The notes: generated from the letters alone by a model not told the origin. A DNA stretch of 64,000 nucleotides from Haemaphysalis longicornis (GCA_013339765.2 CM023452.1:157550977-157614976); one strand, 5' to 3'; counted from the first letter of the stretch, positions 36,663 through 48,112 are shown. Translations and numbers: made by a program.

Positions 36663-38195
36663 TTGAGAGAAAGAGAGGCAAAACATTTATTGCCGCAAGG
36701 GCGAATTCGGGGGAGGGTGATGACCGAGGGAGGAAGTTCCCCGATGACATTGGCAGCCCGGGGTGACGATGGCATCTTGCACCGCGAATCCGGGCTGCCC
36801 AATGCCCTTGCCCCGTTCTCACCGTCTCGATTTGGGGGAATGGTTTGTGGGGGCATTGCCAGAGGAGGTGATCCATGGCTTGGACCACCCCACAAGCGGG
36901 GCAGTAGGGTGAGGCGTCCAGAGCGGGGTACATTGCGGTGCATGCGGGAGAGGCAAGGAAGGGTGTACGTTTGCACTAAGCACCATAGGCGTTCTTCGTC
37001 ATAAGAGAGCGCCGGGTGTCGGGCGGGGGGGGCAGTAGACGGCGCGAGAGGCGGTAATTAGGCGTAATCTCATGAAAGGATAGGAGCCGATCTCGAGCTG
37101 ACAGAGCTCCAAGGAAGGGATCACGCTACTACCTGCTCGGAAGCTTTGCTCTCGAGTCGCTCTATGTGGTGCCACGTTTCCCTGCCACACCCACGTGGGC
37201 TTGGGTCCACACGAGCTCGTTGGGGGATTCAGGGGGATTTTGAAGAAGGATTTTGAGTGCCACAATAGAAATGAGGCCCCGGCCGAAATTTAGAATGGCC
37301 GTCTTCGAATCGGAGATTATGATCGCAGGGGAAGGCCCGTAATATACGCCTCTTCCACTGTTGCGGAGGAAGAAGTGTGAAGGGTGAGGGTGGTAAGAGG
37401 GGGACTATTGGGACCTTTGATGATAGCGACCACGTAGGCGTCGTGCTGCCTGTAGCTAGCCGCTGTGAACATAAACTGTTCCGGATGTACTGGGTATCGC
37501 TTCGTAAGGGCCTTGGACGCTGCGCCCGGCGGGCTCGACTGTGCGGCGCGTGCGTGTCACGGGGAATGGGCTGAACGATGAATAGGTCGTGGATATTGCA
37601 CGGGATGGCGAGACAGGATTCTGCAGCGAAAGGGAAGTTGAGTGGAAGTCACAGGAGGAGAGATTGGCCTGTTGATGTTGTTGCAAGGCGGGCGTACTGA
37701 GCAACAAAATGAGCTTCGAGGAGCTCAGATGTGGTGTTGTAGTCGCCAAGCGATTCTACACGCGCGGCGGCAGCGCTCTGCAGAATCCTAAGCGCCGTCT
37801 TGTACAGTTTTCGAATTAACCAATCCACCTTTTTGAGTTCCTTAGAGGACGGTGCTAGATAAGGAAGAGAGTAACTGATGCGACTTATGAAGAAAGCCTG
37901 AATCAGCTGCAATCGCTCTTCCTCTTTGAGCCCTTCGTGGCGAGTGGTGATGCGGCGGAGAAGGTTGATGGTCTGATTGACTTGGAATGCTAGGTAAGCT
38001 AGGAATGTGGTATTGGCGCGGTTATGTTGCATAATGAGGCCTAGGACTTTACGGCATAGCACTCGGGCAACGGGGTGATCATCCAGACTGATGGTAATGA
38101 AGCGACTCCCATTCCGTAACATATACCCAAAATGCAGAACAAGCTCCAGGATGTTATGCGTGAAGGAGCTCATGAAGACCCTAACCGCTGCAGAG
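36663..38195 (-). mobile_element. 5'-truncated RNase H-bearing non-LTR element (I-like)
   Basis: From high to low coordinate, the RT thumb/connection region reads VNQTINLLRRITTRHEGLKE, LQLIQAFFISRISYSLPYL, KVDWLIRKLYKTALRI and TTSELLEAHFVAQYARLATT in one clean frame (38173-37649). Next is an RNase H domain with IISDSKTAILNFGRG (about 37270-37320) and PNELVWTQAHVGVAG (about 37180-37235). Last is a C-terminal CPACGVVQAMDHLLWQCP zinc-binding-like box (36860-36910). It ends at AATAAATGTTTTGCC and a CTCTCTTTCTCTC tail (36663-36695). The catalytic RT core is missing. Frameshifts inside RNase H make it dead. It sits inside the transporter relic. Confidence 0.8.
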
Positions 38196-38455
38196 AATAC
38201 TTGCCCCGATCAACAGAAATCTCTCAGAGAGCCACTGCAGCATGACGGCGTAGCAAACACCTCCCACGTTAATGATTACCAGCATGATGGTGAAGGGCCA
38301 GGAGGAGCTTCGGCGCGGCACGTGCGGGAATTGGCGATATACACGGCGTAAACAACGGCAGCCCATGCGACCGGCAGACAGGTGAAAAGGAGTAGCCCGA
38401 GCATGCTGTCCTCCGCCAGCCATGCGCGTGCTCTGTCGGACTGCATTCTATCAAT
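38196..38455 (-). pseudogene. Membrane-transporter gene relic (MFS, SLC43-like), 5' part
   Basis: The minus strand reads SDRARAWLAEDSMLGLLLFT then CLPVAWAAVVYAVYIANS, a transmembrane-like helix. After a frame change near 38320 it reads WPFTIMLVIINVGGVCYAVM followed by LQ. In MFS transporters of the SLC43 type a GG near the end of one helix is followed, about eight residues later, by a VxNLF..xR segment. Here that continuation is found only on the far side of the retroelement (at 36655). So 38196-38455 and 35654-36660 look like one gene, now interrupted. The 5' limit is near the plus-strand RTE tail at 38475. Confidence 0.45.
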
Positions 38456-38474
38456 ATTACCTTGTATCTTGTAT

Positions 38475-38757
38475 CAATATAATGGAAATTAAGAAGAAGA
38501 AATGGGCGTCGGCAGGGAATTTAATGCGAAGGAAAGATAGCCGTTGGTCATTAACGGTAACAGAGTGGATCCCTAGAGAAGGCAATCGTGGCAGGGGGTG
38601 GCGGGTAAGTTATATGGGCAGATGAGATCAATAAGTTTGCGGGTATACATAGGTCCTAGTTAGCAGAGGAACTGGATTATTGGAGATTAATGGGAGAGGC
38701 GTCTGCCTGCAATGGGCGTAGAGAGGCTGATAGTGACGATGCTGATCATGATGAGCA
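38475..38757 (+). mobile_element. RTE-like non-LTR 3' tail
   Basis: The frame reads KKWASAGNLMRRKDSRWSLT then VTEWIPREGNRGRGWRV, the C-terminal WAGHxxRxxDNRW..xVTEW..RxxxRxRGRxxxRW pattern of RTE-like elements. It ends in a GATGCTGATCATGATGAG-type tail. Only the last part of the protein and 3' end remain. Confidence 0.65.
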
Positions 38758-38989
38758 AATGTCAAAATGGCAGCACCCTCACAGCCGATATCAATCTCTG
38801 CTTGCCATTGACTCGCTTTGCGAATGCCGTTTTCCTCTCGGCCTAAACAAAGCGCCTTAACGAGCTATTGCATCGTCTACGCCTCACCGTCGCTTGCACA
38901 CGATGTTTGAAGTTCATTTTTTGTACTAGTGCACTAGTTTTGCACATGTTTTTCAACTAACTACACTTCCTTGTAATTCATCTCGTCAT

Positions 38990-39710
38990 GGTTGAGGTAT
39001 GTTGAAAGCAAGGTTGAGCATGCAAGGTAGGTTGAATTGAGAACAGGTCCTACTGGAGACGTTGCTGAGTGGTGCGTCGAGAACAGGATGCATACAAGAT
39101 GCAAATGTCGTCAGTGTAAATCGTGATGTTCACTCCTTACGGTAGGGACCGTTTCAATTGTATGAGAGCCAAATTAAAGAGCAATTGACTTACTACGGCT
39201 CCACGTGAAAGGCATTTTGCTGCGGGAAAACCTGATGTGTCCCCATTCGAAGTGCGCATGAAACCGCTGATGTCCAGCAAGGTAATCTGGATTCCCGGCA
39301 TACAGTCTCCTCCGAAGCCATGTACTGCAAGAGAAGAATGGCTGTGTGTGTGTGCAAGAGACATAGGCAGCTTGATGTCACGAAAATTGCGATTGGTTTG
39401 TGGCCAGAATCTCATTCCTTCTCAACTAACGATATGAGGGTACTTATATTGTCAATGGACGATCTGTGCCTGCGGAGGCCATTCCTATCTTGTGGGTAAA
39501 TGTGTCTGCTTTAGAGAAACCAAGATATTTTTTATGTACCATCTTCTCCAGCACTTTTCCGATACAGTTCAACAAAGCTATAGATCGAAAAAGAGTAATA
39601 GCACGTGGGGCGGCCCAGCTAGGATTTAGAATAGGGTTAAGTTCGCAAGATTCCAATGAGAGGGCACCTTACACCTCATCCCAATAGGAATTGTAAAATT
39701 CTAGAAGACG
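38990..39710 (-). pseudogene. Non-LTR RT relic
   Basis: On the minus strand the fingers read RAITLFRSIALLNCIGKVLE then KMVHKKY (39444-39656). The palm reads FMRTSNGDTSGFPAAKCLSR then GAVVSQLLFNLALIQLKRSL (39137-39290). The catalytic box YTDDICI lies at 39107-39118. The canonical GTPQGSVLSPLLFNLAL string has become SRGAVVSQLLFNLAL, and several stops and shifts separate the pieces. This is an I/R1-type relic and a different copy from the neighbours. Confidence 0.65.
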
Positions 39711-41193
39711 GAGAGGGCAGTGTGAGGTAAGTACGGGAAATGTGCGTAAATAACTCCCTCCGTACTGGACATAACTTCAAATACGCAAATCATTTAACAG
39801 GCAAATAAATCAATACCTAAAGAAATGCATTTCAAAACGCATACTGCACTCAAGTCAGACCACGGGTAACTAAATAGTACTTGACAAGGAATAGCGGCGA
39901 CAAATTCGAAACGCCTCATGGAAGTGATCGCAAGCCTATCAACGGTACGGTGTCAAAATCACAACAAAGAAAGAGTGAAGCATAAAATGAAAATGCTGGC
40001 CACCCACACATAGTATCTCCAGCTGTGGCCGTGCCGTAAGGCGCATCGAGAAATTCGATCAGCACTCGTGCGCATCTGTTGTGGGGACATCCCACTAGGA
40101 ATGTGATATATTTCTCTGTGGGCTGCGCCCACAACACCTTCCAGGAATCTAGATTACCAGAAAGCCTTGGTACTTAGTTATGGTAGGATAAACAATACAA
40201 ATTATTACTCTTGCTAATCCGGAAGGTGAAAATGAAATTCTGTAAGGTAGATTATAATAAATCGTGTTTTGATCCCTCCCCGAGAACAGATTGGGGAAAA
40301 AAGGTGCAGGTACCTGTTGTTTTTTTCTAGTTAAAAGGCATTTGGAATCACCAGCCGTGCAATGCTACTGCTGCTCGATGCCACTGTACGGAGCAGACAA
40401 GGCTTGTGGTGTAACAGTAGTCGTACCTTTTTGCAAACGGGATATTTAAAAAAAAGCATTGAAGCTTATCAAGCGATAGCTTTGAATAGGGCGTCGGCAG
40501 TTACGCGACGAGCGTTCAGATAGGGGAGAGATATCCGAACCTTGAAAAAAAAACGTTAGCGTTGCTTCACATGAGGAATTCACGTTTCACGATGTAGTTT
40601 GCTGCTTCCTCGCCCTGCTGCGAGAGAGATAATACAGACGCTCTCTCTCCCGTTATTTTAATTCGTGTCCAACCTGTGTTTCAGGACTGCGTATAGGGTT
40701 GCGCCGGAGGAGTTTTGTACATACACAAGACAGCCGGATTTTTATTTCGTCAGTCATACAAAGCTTCGCTTTAAATTAATAGAATCCGGAAACACTCCGC
40801 TTTCTTCTTTTTATAGTTTGGAAAGGCAACCCTTGCACACGCGCAAAACAAGTCACACCAAATGCGGGCACTTACAAAGCCACTTTGGCATGCAGGTGTC
40901 CAGCCTTGCACTGCAGCCCAGGTTCATCAACCCGGATGGCGGCGTCCCTGAAACTTGAAAAAGAAGTACAGTCTATACCTCACCGTTTTCCGTCGGTGGA
41001 TGATAGTGGAGCGTGGGAGCAGACGAAGATCTTGTTAGAAGTAGGAGCTGGGAACCCACAAGTGCGGACTACAAATCCAGAGCACAAATCCCCCTTCCGG
41101 CAAAGCGAGCGCACACTTTCCCGCGCAGCAGCCGCACACCAGTCATAGTGCAGAGGATTTCTTGGAAGAAAAAAAAACTGCGACGAACTTTTT
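39711..41193. other. Unassigned stretch
   Basis: No domain was recognised. Short poly-A/T runs occur near 40320 and 40545. The frame at 40665-40958 (+) has no motif. Confidence 0.3.
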
Positions 41194-41220
41194 AACACAC
41201 ACACACACACACAACACACA

Positions 41221-41313
<93 letters not shown>

Positions 41314-41399
41314 ACACACACACACACGCACACACCACACACACACACCACCACCACACACCACACACACACACACACACACCCACACACACCCCACAC
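41194..41399. repeat. (AC)n microsatellite, about 206 bases
   Basis: A long CA/TG dinucleotide run with a few C insertions. It is the longest dinucleotide array here and produces false His-Thr and Cys-Val frames up to 168 codons on both strands. Confidence 0.95.
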
Positions 41400-41487
41400 G
41401 AAGCACCAATACGGCACTCCACTTTTTCTGTAAAAGTACACTAACCACACCTTCGCGTGCACGCAGGGGCTCGACACAATCACCAAG

Positions 41488-41811
41488 TTGTGGTTGCTGT
41501 GGTTTTCTTTGCTGCTCCCAAACCTCAGTGCATCTGTCGCTGCTGTAGACCGGTGCGGTGCTCTTTCTGGGCACGCGGCACAGCCGTCACTCTCGGAAGA
41601 GGTGCATGGGGCGGCTAGAAAAAGTCGGAACGCGGCAATGATCTATGAGTGCCCGGTGCAGCGCGAAGAATTTTGGTCGCAATGGTGGAGAATGTCCAAG
41701 AGAACTTTGAACAGGGCCACCGTCGAAGAAATAGGAGTAAATTGGGATCAGGGTGTGCAGCGGGGAATATCCAGAGTAGTGCGGAACAATTATATCAGGG
41801 CCGCGAGATAG
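41488..41811 (+). CDS. Uncertain 107-codon open frame with a hydrophobic N-terminus
   Basis: It begins MWLLWFSLLLPNLSASVAAV, which would pass as a signal peptide with a possible cleavage after SVA/AVD. A hydrophilic region follows with FWSQWWRMSKRTLNRATVEE and a tail rich in Arg. No family is recognised, and only two Cys follow, so it does not look like a typical tick secreted toxin or inhibitor. The neighbouring sequence is retroelement debris, so chance is likely. Confidence 0.2.
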   Translation: MWLLWFSLLLPNLSASVAAVDRCGALSGHAAQPSLSEEVHGAARKSRNAAMIYECPVQREEFWSQWWRMSKRTLNRATVEEIGVNWDQGVQRGISRVVRNNYIRAAR

Positions 41812-42029
41812 CCGTCCGAGTATAAAAAACACTACAAGCAGCCAAAACCAACAGTATTTCCAAATGCGTAGCATCTTTGCCCAATATTCCTATAGACAGG
41901 ACAGTGTAACGCCGTCCGTTTCCACCAAAATGCAGATTTACGTGAAGTAAAACGTTTAATCTTTATTATAGCGGAAATAGGTATAATTGGTAGAACGGTA
42001 ATAAAAAAATAAGATAACTAGAAAAATTA

Positions 42030-42720
42030 AAATAACAAAACAAAACTTTATTGAAGAAGGTGCACACGTCGTTCAGCATAGGGAAGAAAGAACTGTGGGT
42101 GTTTAAAGGTTACATTCGGCGGTCGACGCCTGAGGAGCGCGCGAACTCACACAGATAAAGCAGCGTCTGCCGTGTAATGGTGGGATGCAGCGGGATTGTT
42201 CAGTCCACAAGCCGCTGGACGCCGGGCGGAGGACACTTTGAACGGAGCGTTTGAAGGCCGGGACACTAACACGGCATGTGGTGTAAGCCATGGGCGTGGC
42301 TCTTGTGGAGCAGGAGGTGCAGGCAACTGCAGCCGCAGATTGCACCTCCTGGGCATCACGCTGGTGACGCTTTCGCACATAGGCACGCCACTTGGCCAAC
42401 ACATCATCGGTTAGCGGGGCACCAGCCCGTGCCTTATGCAGAAGCCCGTTTGCGCCCCGGGGCAATCCAACGAGCAGGGGAGCGAGGTCTGGTGGAACCA
42501 AATTGCGCAACGACTGCTTGGACCTGTCTGCAGCAGTTATTTCTGAGGGGTTGTAGTCGTCTTGTGCGAATGGGACGCGCAACGCCGGGTTGGAGCGGAG
42601 TTCGAAGTGCTCGCTCGTGCACACGTAAGCGGTCTCGATGCCGATTTCGCCTGCGTGACCCGGGACCAAGTCTACCCGAACGACTATATTGGCCAAATTG
42701 ATTCGACAGAATTAAAAATA
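42030..42720 (-). mobile_element. 3' end of an I-like non-LTR element
   Basis: From high to low coordinate, the RNase H end reads VDLVPGHAGEIGIETAYVCT (canonical WVPGHAGxxGNExA), then SNPALRVPFAQDDYNPSEIT. Further on is LTDDVLAKWRAYVRK and a decayed C-terminal Cys/His box (VACTSCSTRATPMAYTTC). It ends in AATAAAGTTTTGTTTTG at about 42045. Only RNase H and the C-terminus remain; the Asn/Glu of GNE are lost. Confidence 0.65.
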
Positions 42721-44710
42721 TGCATCTTATATATCTCTCCCCCACAACCGAAAAATAAATAGGAAGGTCTGAAAAAAAAGAACGTTCAAAATATTTTTTA
42801 CGGATAAAAAGTAGCAGGAATGGGCAAACCGTGCAAAGTCCTGCAATTCAACAAAAAGGCAGATTTGGCTGAACGAACACATTTTTTTAAATGCCAACGT
42901 TTGCTCTGCACCATGAAACAGTTAGGGCGGGTGAGTCTAAATGTACGCAAACAAACTTTTCACTGAGAAAGTCTAAAAAGCTTCAGTGATTCTGCCCAAA
43001 GAGCCAGTGTCTGTAGTCGGGCGGCCAGCCTGTGTTCCGTCCCACACTATTGAGTACTCGCTGTGGAGAACGTTGGAGGCCACGGCAAGTCCACAGAAGA
43101 TGGTGAATGTCTGCGGTCGATGCCGACGTGGAGCAAAATGGACATGTCCTGCTAGATGAAGCCCGTCGATGCGGAGGTCAGGTGTGGGTGACAGCTGGTG
43201 TAAGAGCAGCCCCGACGCGAATCCTTCGTAGCACCACCTCCTCACGGCGAGTGAGCCAACAAGAGAGGTTTGATCCACACGGTGGAATAAGTGCGCGTGT
43301 GGAACGCAGAGGCTGTTCTTTGTCGGTGGCCAGCTTTGACATTGCGTCGACTGGAAATAAGGCCAGGGGATTTGTCCTGGGAGGTATACGCGTCGACGCA
43401 TCCGCCTGCTGTCTGTTGCTGGGTCGAAGTGCTCTGGGACCAAGTAATCTTCACTCTGAAGCTAAGGGTCGCAACCTACGCGTGGATGGTTTGGGATATA
43501 GGCCTTCCGAAGGCCTCGGACGGCTTGTATTGAATCAGTTAAAAATGTTTGAAGGTTCTGATTTGTCTGGCCTCAGCATCTGTATAGCCGTCAAGGCATC
43601 GGAGGTCACTTTGACCTCAGCAAGTTTTGACAGGGGCATCTGAGGGGCGTTATAATGGCAGGTTTGACAAAATTGCAAGGCTGGGTTTAGGATGGCTGTG
43701 GTAATAAGGCTCCTGAAATATCGGCGTCGCCATAAAAACGTGTCTTGGCCAGCACTGGATGCGAGGTGCGGCACAAGACGTCTTGACCCGACCTATAGGC
43801 TTGCAGTCAGTAATTAATATTCGGGACCAAGTAGTGGGTTCTGGAGAGGGGTCTGGCGGCGTGTTTAGTTTGGAGGCTCATATTACCACCCTAAAGCAGC
43901 CACAGATGTGTACACCTGCACTTTAATAGATCGTGCCTATCGCCGCTGGTGAACCAACTCATCTATCGTGTTTAAGGACAGCTTTTCCTGTAATGTAGGG
44001 ATAGGCGTTAAGTGAGGAAGCTAGGTAACAGTCCTAATTCGCATCTCTATTGATGGCCTCTAGACGATCCTACTCCGCCCTTGTCATGTACTGAAACTGA
44101 GCCTGGTACGCGATACGTGGCTGCAGGATTGCACATGCGAGAAGCCGAGCCATCTTTGTCTGAGCTCCTCCCGATTTCATGAAGTTGAAGGGCGCGTCGG
44201 CGAGCTTCCCCGAGCCAAGGCGTAGCTTAGCCGGAGGCCGCAATGTCCAGGCCAAGGATGCGGTGAAAAGTAACTTCCGTTACTGGCTCGCCATCAAGTG
44301 TAGCAAAATAGGGCAGTTTGGCAGCTTTATCGAGCCATTCGACTTGCGGAGAGAAGTAACACAGTCCTGTGTCCTGGATAGCATGACTCCCACGCGTTTG
44401 CACCACGTGTCAACCGTATTTAAAGCACTCTGAAGACCTTGTTCTTTATCCGCAATGTCTGGAAGTGTGGACTAGAGCGTGATGTCATCCGCATAGATGA
44501 GGCATTTATATCTTTCAATGCCCCTACTGTCCAAGCGAGCTGGCGAAGTGTAGCGTTGAGCAGTATGGGTGCCAGGACCGAGCCTTCCCGCACCCCAGAG
44601 CATGTTCAAAAGGAGCCCACTGCCTGTCCTGAAACTCTACTTGAAATTGTGCGGCGTGTTACAAACGATTGTATAAAGGACACCAAAGGCCGTCGGGCAC
44701 CCAAGCCAGC

Positions 44711-44714
44711 GTAG
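44711..44714. repeat. Target-site duplication GTAG (left)
   Basis: GTAG lies directly beside the LTR at 44715, and the same four bases follow the other LTR at 48828-48831. A 4-base duplication is usual for Gypsy-type integrase. Confidence 0.8.
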
Positions 44715-45370
44715 TGTGATGTATAGCAGTTTCACGGCCGTAGTTGAGCGGCTCTAGGAGTGACGAGGGCAGGTGACCATATGCAAAACGGAAGTATTAA
44801 CAAAAAAATAAAGGTGGAAAAGGAAGCGAAAAATTGATACAGACGTCTCGAAGTCCGCCGTAGTACGCGAACCACTCTCGCAGCTAGAAGAGTCCGAGCC
44901 AAGCCAGCGCGGAATTTGACAAGGGGCCTCACTGTTTTGGCGGTGGCGGGAGCGGCGGCGAGTAGAAGCTCCCATCGAAGGCGACTACCACTGGGCGGTT
45001 GTTGTCGTTTACGCGGCGCTGCCTTCGGATCAGAGCACCGCCACGGAGCCATGACGACGTTACCGTTGATCCGCCCGAAGAAGTTGGTCGGCGGGAACAC
45101 GAGCCAGTGCCTGCGGTAGTGCTCCAGCAGTCCGGTCGACTGCCGCTGGTCCGCCAGGCTACGTCGGGGTAGACGATCCGCTGGTTGCCCTCGATGGCTT
45201 CTCGATCTTTCTCGAACCCCGAGCCTCGTTCCTGTTATTTCTCCCCTCCCTTGTCTCGAGCCCTCTTCGGATCTTCGCTTCTTCCTATTCACTGAGCCAC
45301 TCGAGGGCTTGCTGCGTCTTTTCCCCGCGATTTCGTCTTGTTTTTCCCGCCCCCGGGACACTTCATGACA
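44715..45370 (-). repeat. 3' LTR
   Basis: Bounded by TG..CA. It aligns throughout with the other LTR, sharing blocks such as GTAGAAGCTCCC(A/G)TCGAAGG, GCGGGAACACGAG and GACGATCCGCTGGTTG (plus-strand text). It gives a false 235-codon open frame that should be ignored. Confidence 0.85.
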
Positions 45371-45379
45371 TCCCCCCCG
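45371..45379 (-). other. Polypurine tract of the LTR element
   Basis: The minus strand reads GCGGGGGGGA immediately before the LTR's TGTCAT, the expected site for plus-strand priming in reverse transcription. Confidence 0.6.
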
Positions 45380-45639
45380 CACAAGAAAGTTGCCGGGTGA
45401 AAACACGCGCACGTTCATAACTTCACGCGGGATAAACAAGACGAGGTGTATAAAATTAATAACTGCAAATATTGTGCACGAAAGCTATCGATAGCATACT
45501 TTACCTATTAGGCTATACAAGTGCCCATGAAACTGCTAGAGCGTTTCTTCGTCTTTTTATATCTGACCCTATGTCTTTGCATTCCTTGATGCAGTGAACT
45601 GTGGGCGAATGCGCTTGCTAACAAAGGCTCAGTTTTGAG

Positions 45640-45890
45640 CACTTAGTTGTTCCCAGCGCTAGGCCCGGTGAGTTACTGCGGGGCTGGTGGTATGTTTGGT
45701 AGATGAATTTCCTTCCGTAGGTTAGGTGTCCTTCCGAATGGCCCGCACAAGCGCTAAGCATTTCCGGTCGACTGTTGCATAATGGGTTTCTCGCGAGGAA
45801 AAATGTTCGGCTTGCGTGTGAACCCTGGTGCGGCTGGGTGTTGTACTCCGGTAGCTGTACTCCTCCGAGGGTTCTCAGTGAACCGTCCAT
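45640..45890 (-). pseudogene. Gypsy-type RNase H relic
   Basis: The minus strand reads AEHFSSRETHYATVDRKCLA then LVRAIRK, and in the next frame YGRKFIYQTYHQPRS. These match SRxLxxxExNYxxxExECLAxVxAxxKFxxYLYGxxFxxxTDHxPL of Gypsy RNase H. The final catalytic Asp of TDH reads Tyr. It lies downstream of the integrase zinc domain instead of upstream, so the element was rearranged or is a chimera. Confidence 0.6.
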
Positions 45891-46099
45891 TTAAAGAACA
45901 AACAATTTGCTTCTTTTGGGGGTGCAGGAAGGGGTTTTCTTCCCCATCGATGTGACCTTCTATCGCACTGACGGCCGCTATGCACGAGGACGCCTGTTGT
46001 CGTGCCTAGTTTTTCTTGAGCATTTACGGGAAAGACGGTGGTCTTCTTGCCTGAAGTCGACTTCGTAGCTGAGTTCGTCCTTTCTTCCTCTTTCGTCCT

Positions 46100-46547
46100 C
46101 GAGGTTGTCCTTTTTAGTCTAGGCCGTCCTCTTCCCTTTGGTGCACTCGTTTGGCAGATATAGCCGGATTTTACGAGTCGCTTCACGTTGGCATGCATCC
46201 TCGGCCGGTAATATTCGTCGAGATTCCTTTCCGTGGTTTTGCGGATGCCTTGGTGCCCGTTCTTAATGCCTTGGTGTGCCCTCTGTAGCACTGCGTTCCT
46301 CAAAAGTTGGGTAACCACTACCTGCTTGAATGACCATCCAGACGAAAGGTGATACTGCCTGTACAGCAGTCGCCGGTCTACGACGTATTTGTAGTGGTTG
46401 CCACTCCTGGATGTGAATGTTGTTCCCCGCTTCCGAAAAGTCTTTTAAGCTGTCATCTTGTTCCTGTTTTTTGTCTAGCTGATCTCTCGTGACCTCCGCC
46501 AATTTAAAGCTACCTGTACGCAGCCTGTTGCTTTCTACAACAGCCAC
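46100..46547 (-). pseudogene. Gypsy-type integrase N-terminal (H2C2) relic
   Basis: It reads TRDQLDKKQEQDDSLKDFSE first, then LQRAHQGIKNGHQGIRKTTE, RNLDEYYRPRMHANVKRLVK and SGYICQTS. This is the H-x-H-x-C-x-x-C zinc-binding domain (HQG..GHQG..YYRPRM..VK..C..CQ) that precedes the integrase core. The first Cys of CxxC has become Tyr. No DDE core follows before the RNase H relic. Confidence 0.65.
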
Positions 46548-46639
46548 GAGCTTCTGAGAGTCTATCGCAGTATTAGAGCTGCTCGGGCTTTGAGATTATT
46601 CTTGAGAGGTTTTTGGGGCTCTCTTGTCCTCATCAACGC

Positions 46640-46990
46640 GTCGATGCCATTTCCATTCAAGGTCGTTGGGTGGTCCGGCTCCTGGTATGTTCCCTAGTAC
46701 TAAATCATACAAGGGTTCCTGCATGAATTTCACCAGAAGCATCCCTGAAAAATAGGGCATGTGGGCCTTGACGTACGCTTCTTGGAGTTGCTAGGCAGTT
46801 TTATCCACAAACACCACACTGGAAGCTTGTCCCGTCAGACAAGAATATGGCACAAGATCACGGCACACGATTACGGTACTACTGCCGGAGTCTCGTAGCC
46901 CCGATATCGGATTACCGTACATTTTACCCAGTCACCACAAGTAGGTTTTTCAACCAAGAACTTGATATCTGAACCGCCCTTTTCTAGCTT
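46640..46990 (-). pseudogene. Retropepsin relic of the LTR element
   Basis: The minus strand reads GLRDSGSSTVIVCRDLVPYS then CLTGQASSVVFVDKT, and further MPYFSGMLLVKFMQEPLYDL, VLGNIPGAGPPNDLEW. The catalytic Asp sits in LRDSGSS (46878-46898; usual motif is LxDTGA/S). It is the protease that would cut the gag-pol polyprotein. One stop interrupts the middle. Confidence 0.65.
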
Positions 46991-47029
46991 TTCGGGGACC
47001 CCTCTCCTGTAGACGTCGACGCTTTGCTA

Positions 47030-47860
47030 CAGTGCAAGCCGTAACCTGTTTTACGGCACCCTCTTTACCTCGACAGTTCTCGGTTCTATGGCCAGGTTTT
47101 CCGCACTTGCCGCAGCTACCATGCCGTCCTGAGATACGACAGTCACTAGCATGGTGGCCTATTTTGCCGGAGATAAGGCAACCTTGGTTTTCCTTGATTT
47201 TGGGGCGTGATCTGCACTCTGTTCTCCACTCGGTTCATCTCGGGCCATTACCCCAAGTTTTTGATAGCCTGTGCTTCCATGAAGTGGTCGCAAGCTTCTG
47301 CCATCTCCTTAGTTGTCTTGTAGTTCCTTTCCTTGATAAAGACTGCTAGTTGGGTGTGGCAGCACTTCATGAATTGTTCTCCGATCATCTTGTCCTGCAG
47401 TTCGTCGAAAGAATCGCGACGCACGACGTCTCTAGCCACCTGTCAAAATGCCCACCAAGGCGGGAAACGAACTGTACACCGTTTTCCCGTCTTCGGCTTT
47501 CGCGAGCCTGAACTTTTCGTTGTACACCTGCGAAGTCAAGCGGAATCGTTGAAGCAGGGCGAGCTTCACCTTTTTGTAGTTAGGGAATCCTCTAGTGATC
47601 ATTCTCCCTATCACTGTCCGTGCTTCATCCGAGAGGCACATGCTCAGAGCTACTGCCCATTCACTTTCAGGCCACTTCTGCGAAAGCGCGATTCTTTCGC
47701 ACCTGACAAGGTAGGCATCGAGATCATCTCTCCTGTCATCAAACGGCGGAATAAGCTTGTGAGGACTAATCGCCGTGCATGTCCAGAGACTATGGCCTCA
47801 GGTAGTGAGCGATCAACTTGGGCACAGCTCTTGCGACCGGATCTTCATCTATAACGTCTT
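47030..47860 (-). pseudogene. Gag relic of the LTR element
   Basis: It is read in three frames from 47830 down. CLSDEARTVIGRM, NYKKVKLALLQRFRLTSQVY and NEKFRLAKAEDGKTVY are followed by FDELQDKMIGEQFMKCCHTQ, LAVFIKERNYKTTKEMAEAC and DHFMEAQ. At the C-terminal end are two zinc knuckles. CGKCGKPGHRTENC (47073-47114) is a perfect CX2CX4HX4C. The one before it, CLISGKIGHHASDC (47139-47180), has lost its second Cys. The helical part resembles SCAN-like gags common in tick Gypsy elements. Frameshifts near 47440 and 47240 disable it. Confidence 0.7.
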
Positions 47861-48092
47861 CTGTTCCCACTCGTATGCTCCCCTCGCGGCTTCTGCCGCT
47901 TCTTTCGTGGCGTCATGCTGTGCCTGCCGCTCTTCCCTTACTTGAGCCTGCTCAGACATCACCCATTCCCGAAGCTCCACCTCCTTGAAACCTAATTCCT
48001 TTCCTAGAGCGACAGCCTTTCGAGGTCATGCTGCCACTTCACTCGTGAATCCCGCTCGGTTCTACGTCCTACTCTTCAAGGTGTTAAAAAGA

Positions 48093-48110
48093 GTCCCGTC
48101 GCAGACGCCA
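48093..48110 (-). other. Primer-binding site of the LTR element
   Basis: TGGCGTCTGCGACGGGAC begins two bases after the 5' LTR end. TGG complements the CCA tail of tRNAs. The tRNA species was not determined. Confidence 0.6.
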
Positions 48111-48112
48111 CT

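Noticed and set aside
40980..41574. Long open frames on both strands made of His-Thr or Cys-Val repeats
   Set aside because: They are translations of the (AC)n microsatellite.
43107..43643. 178-codon plus-strand frame
   Set aside because: The minus strand here reads as the C-terminal part of an I-like element, so this is the antisense shadow.
44732..45439. 235-codon open frame on the minus strand, the longest one
   Set aside because: It lies inside the 3' LTR, and the same region of the other LTR is not open over this length, so it is not a protein.
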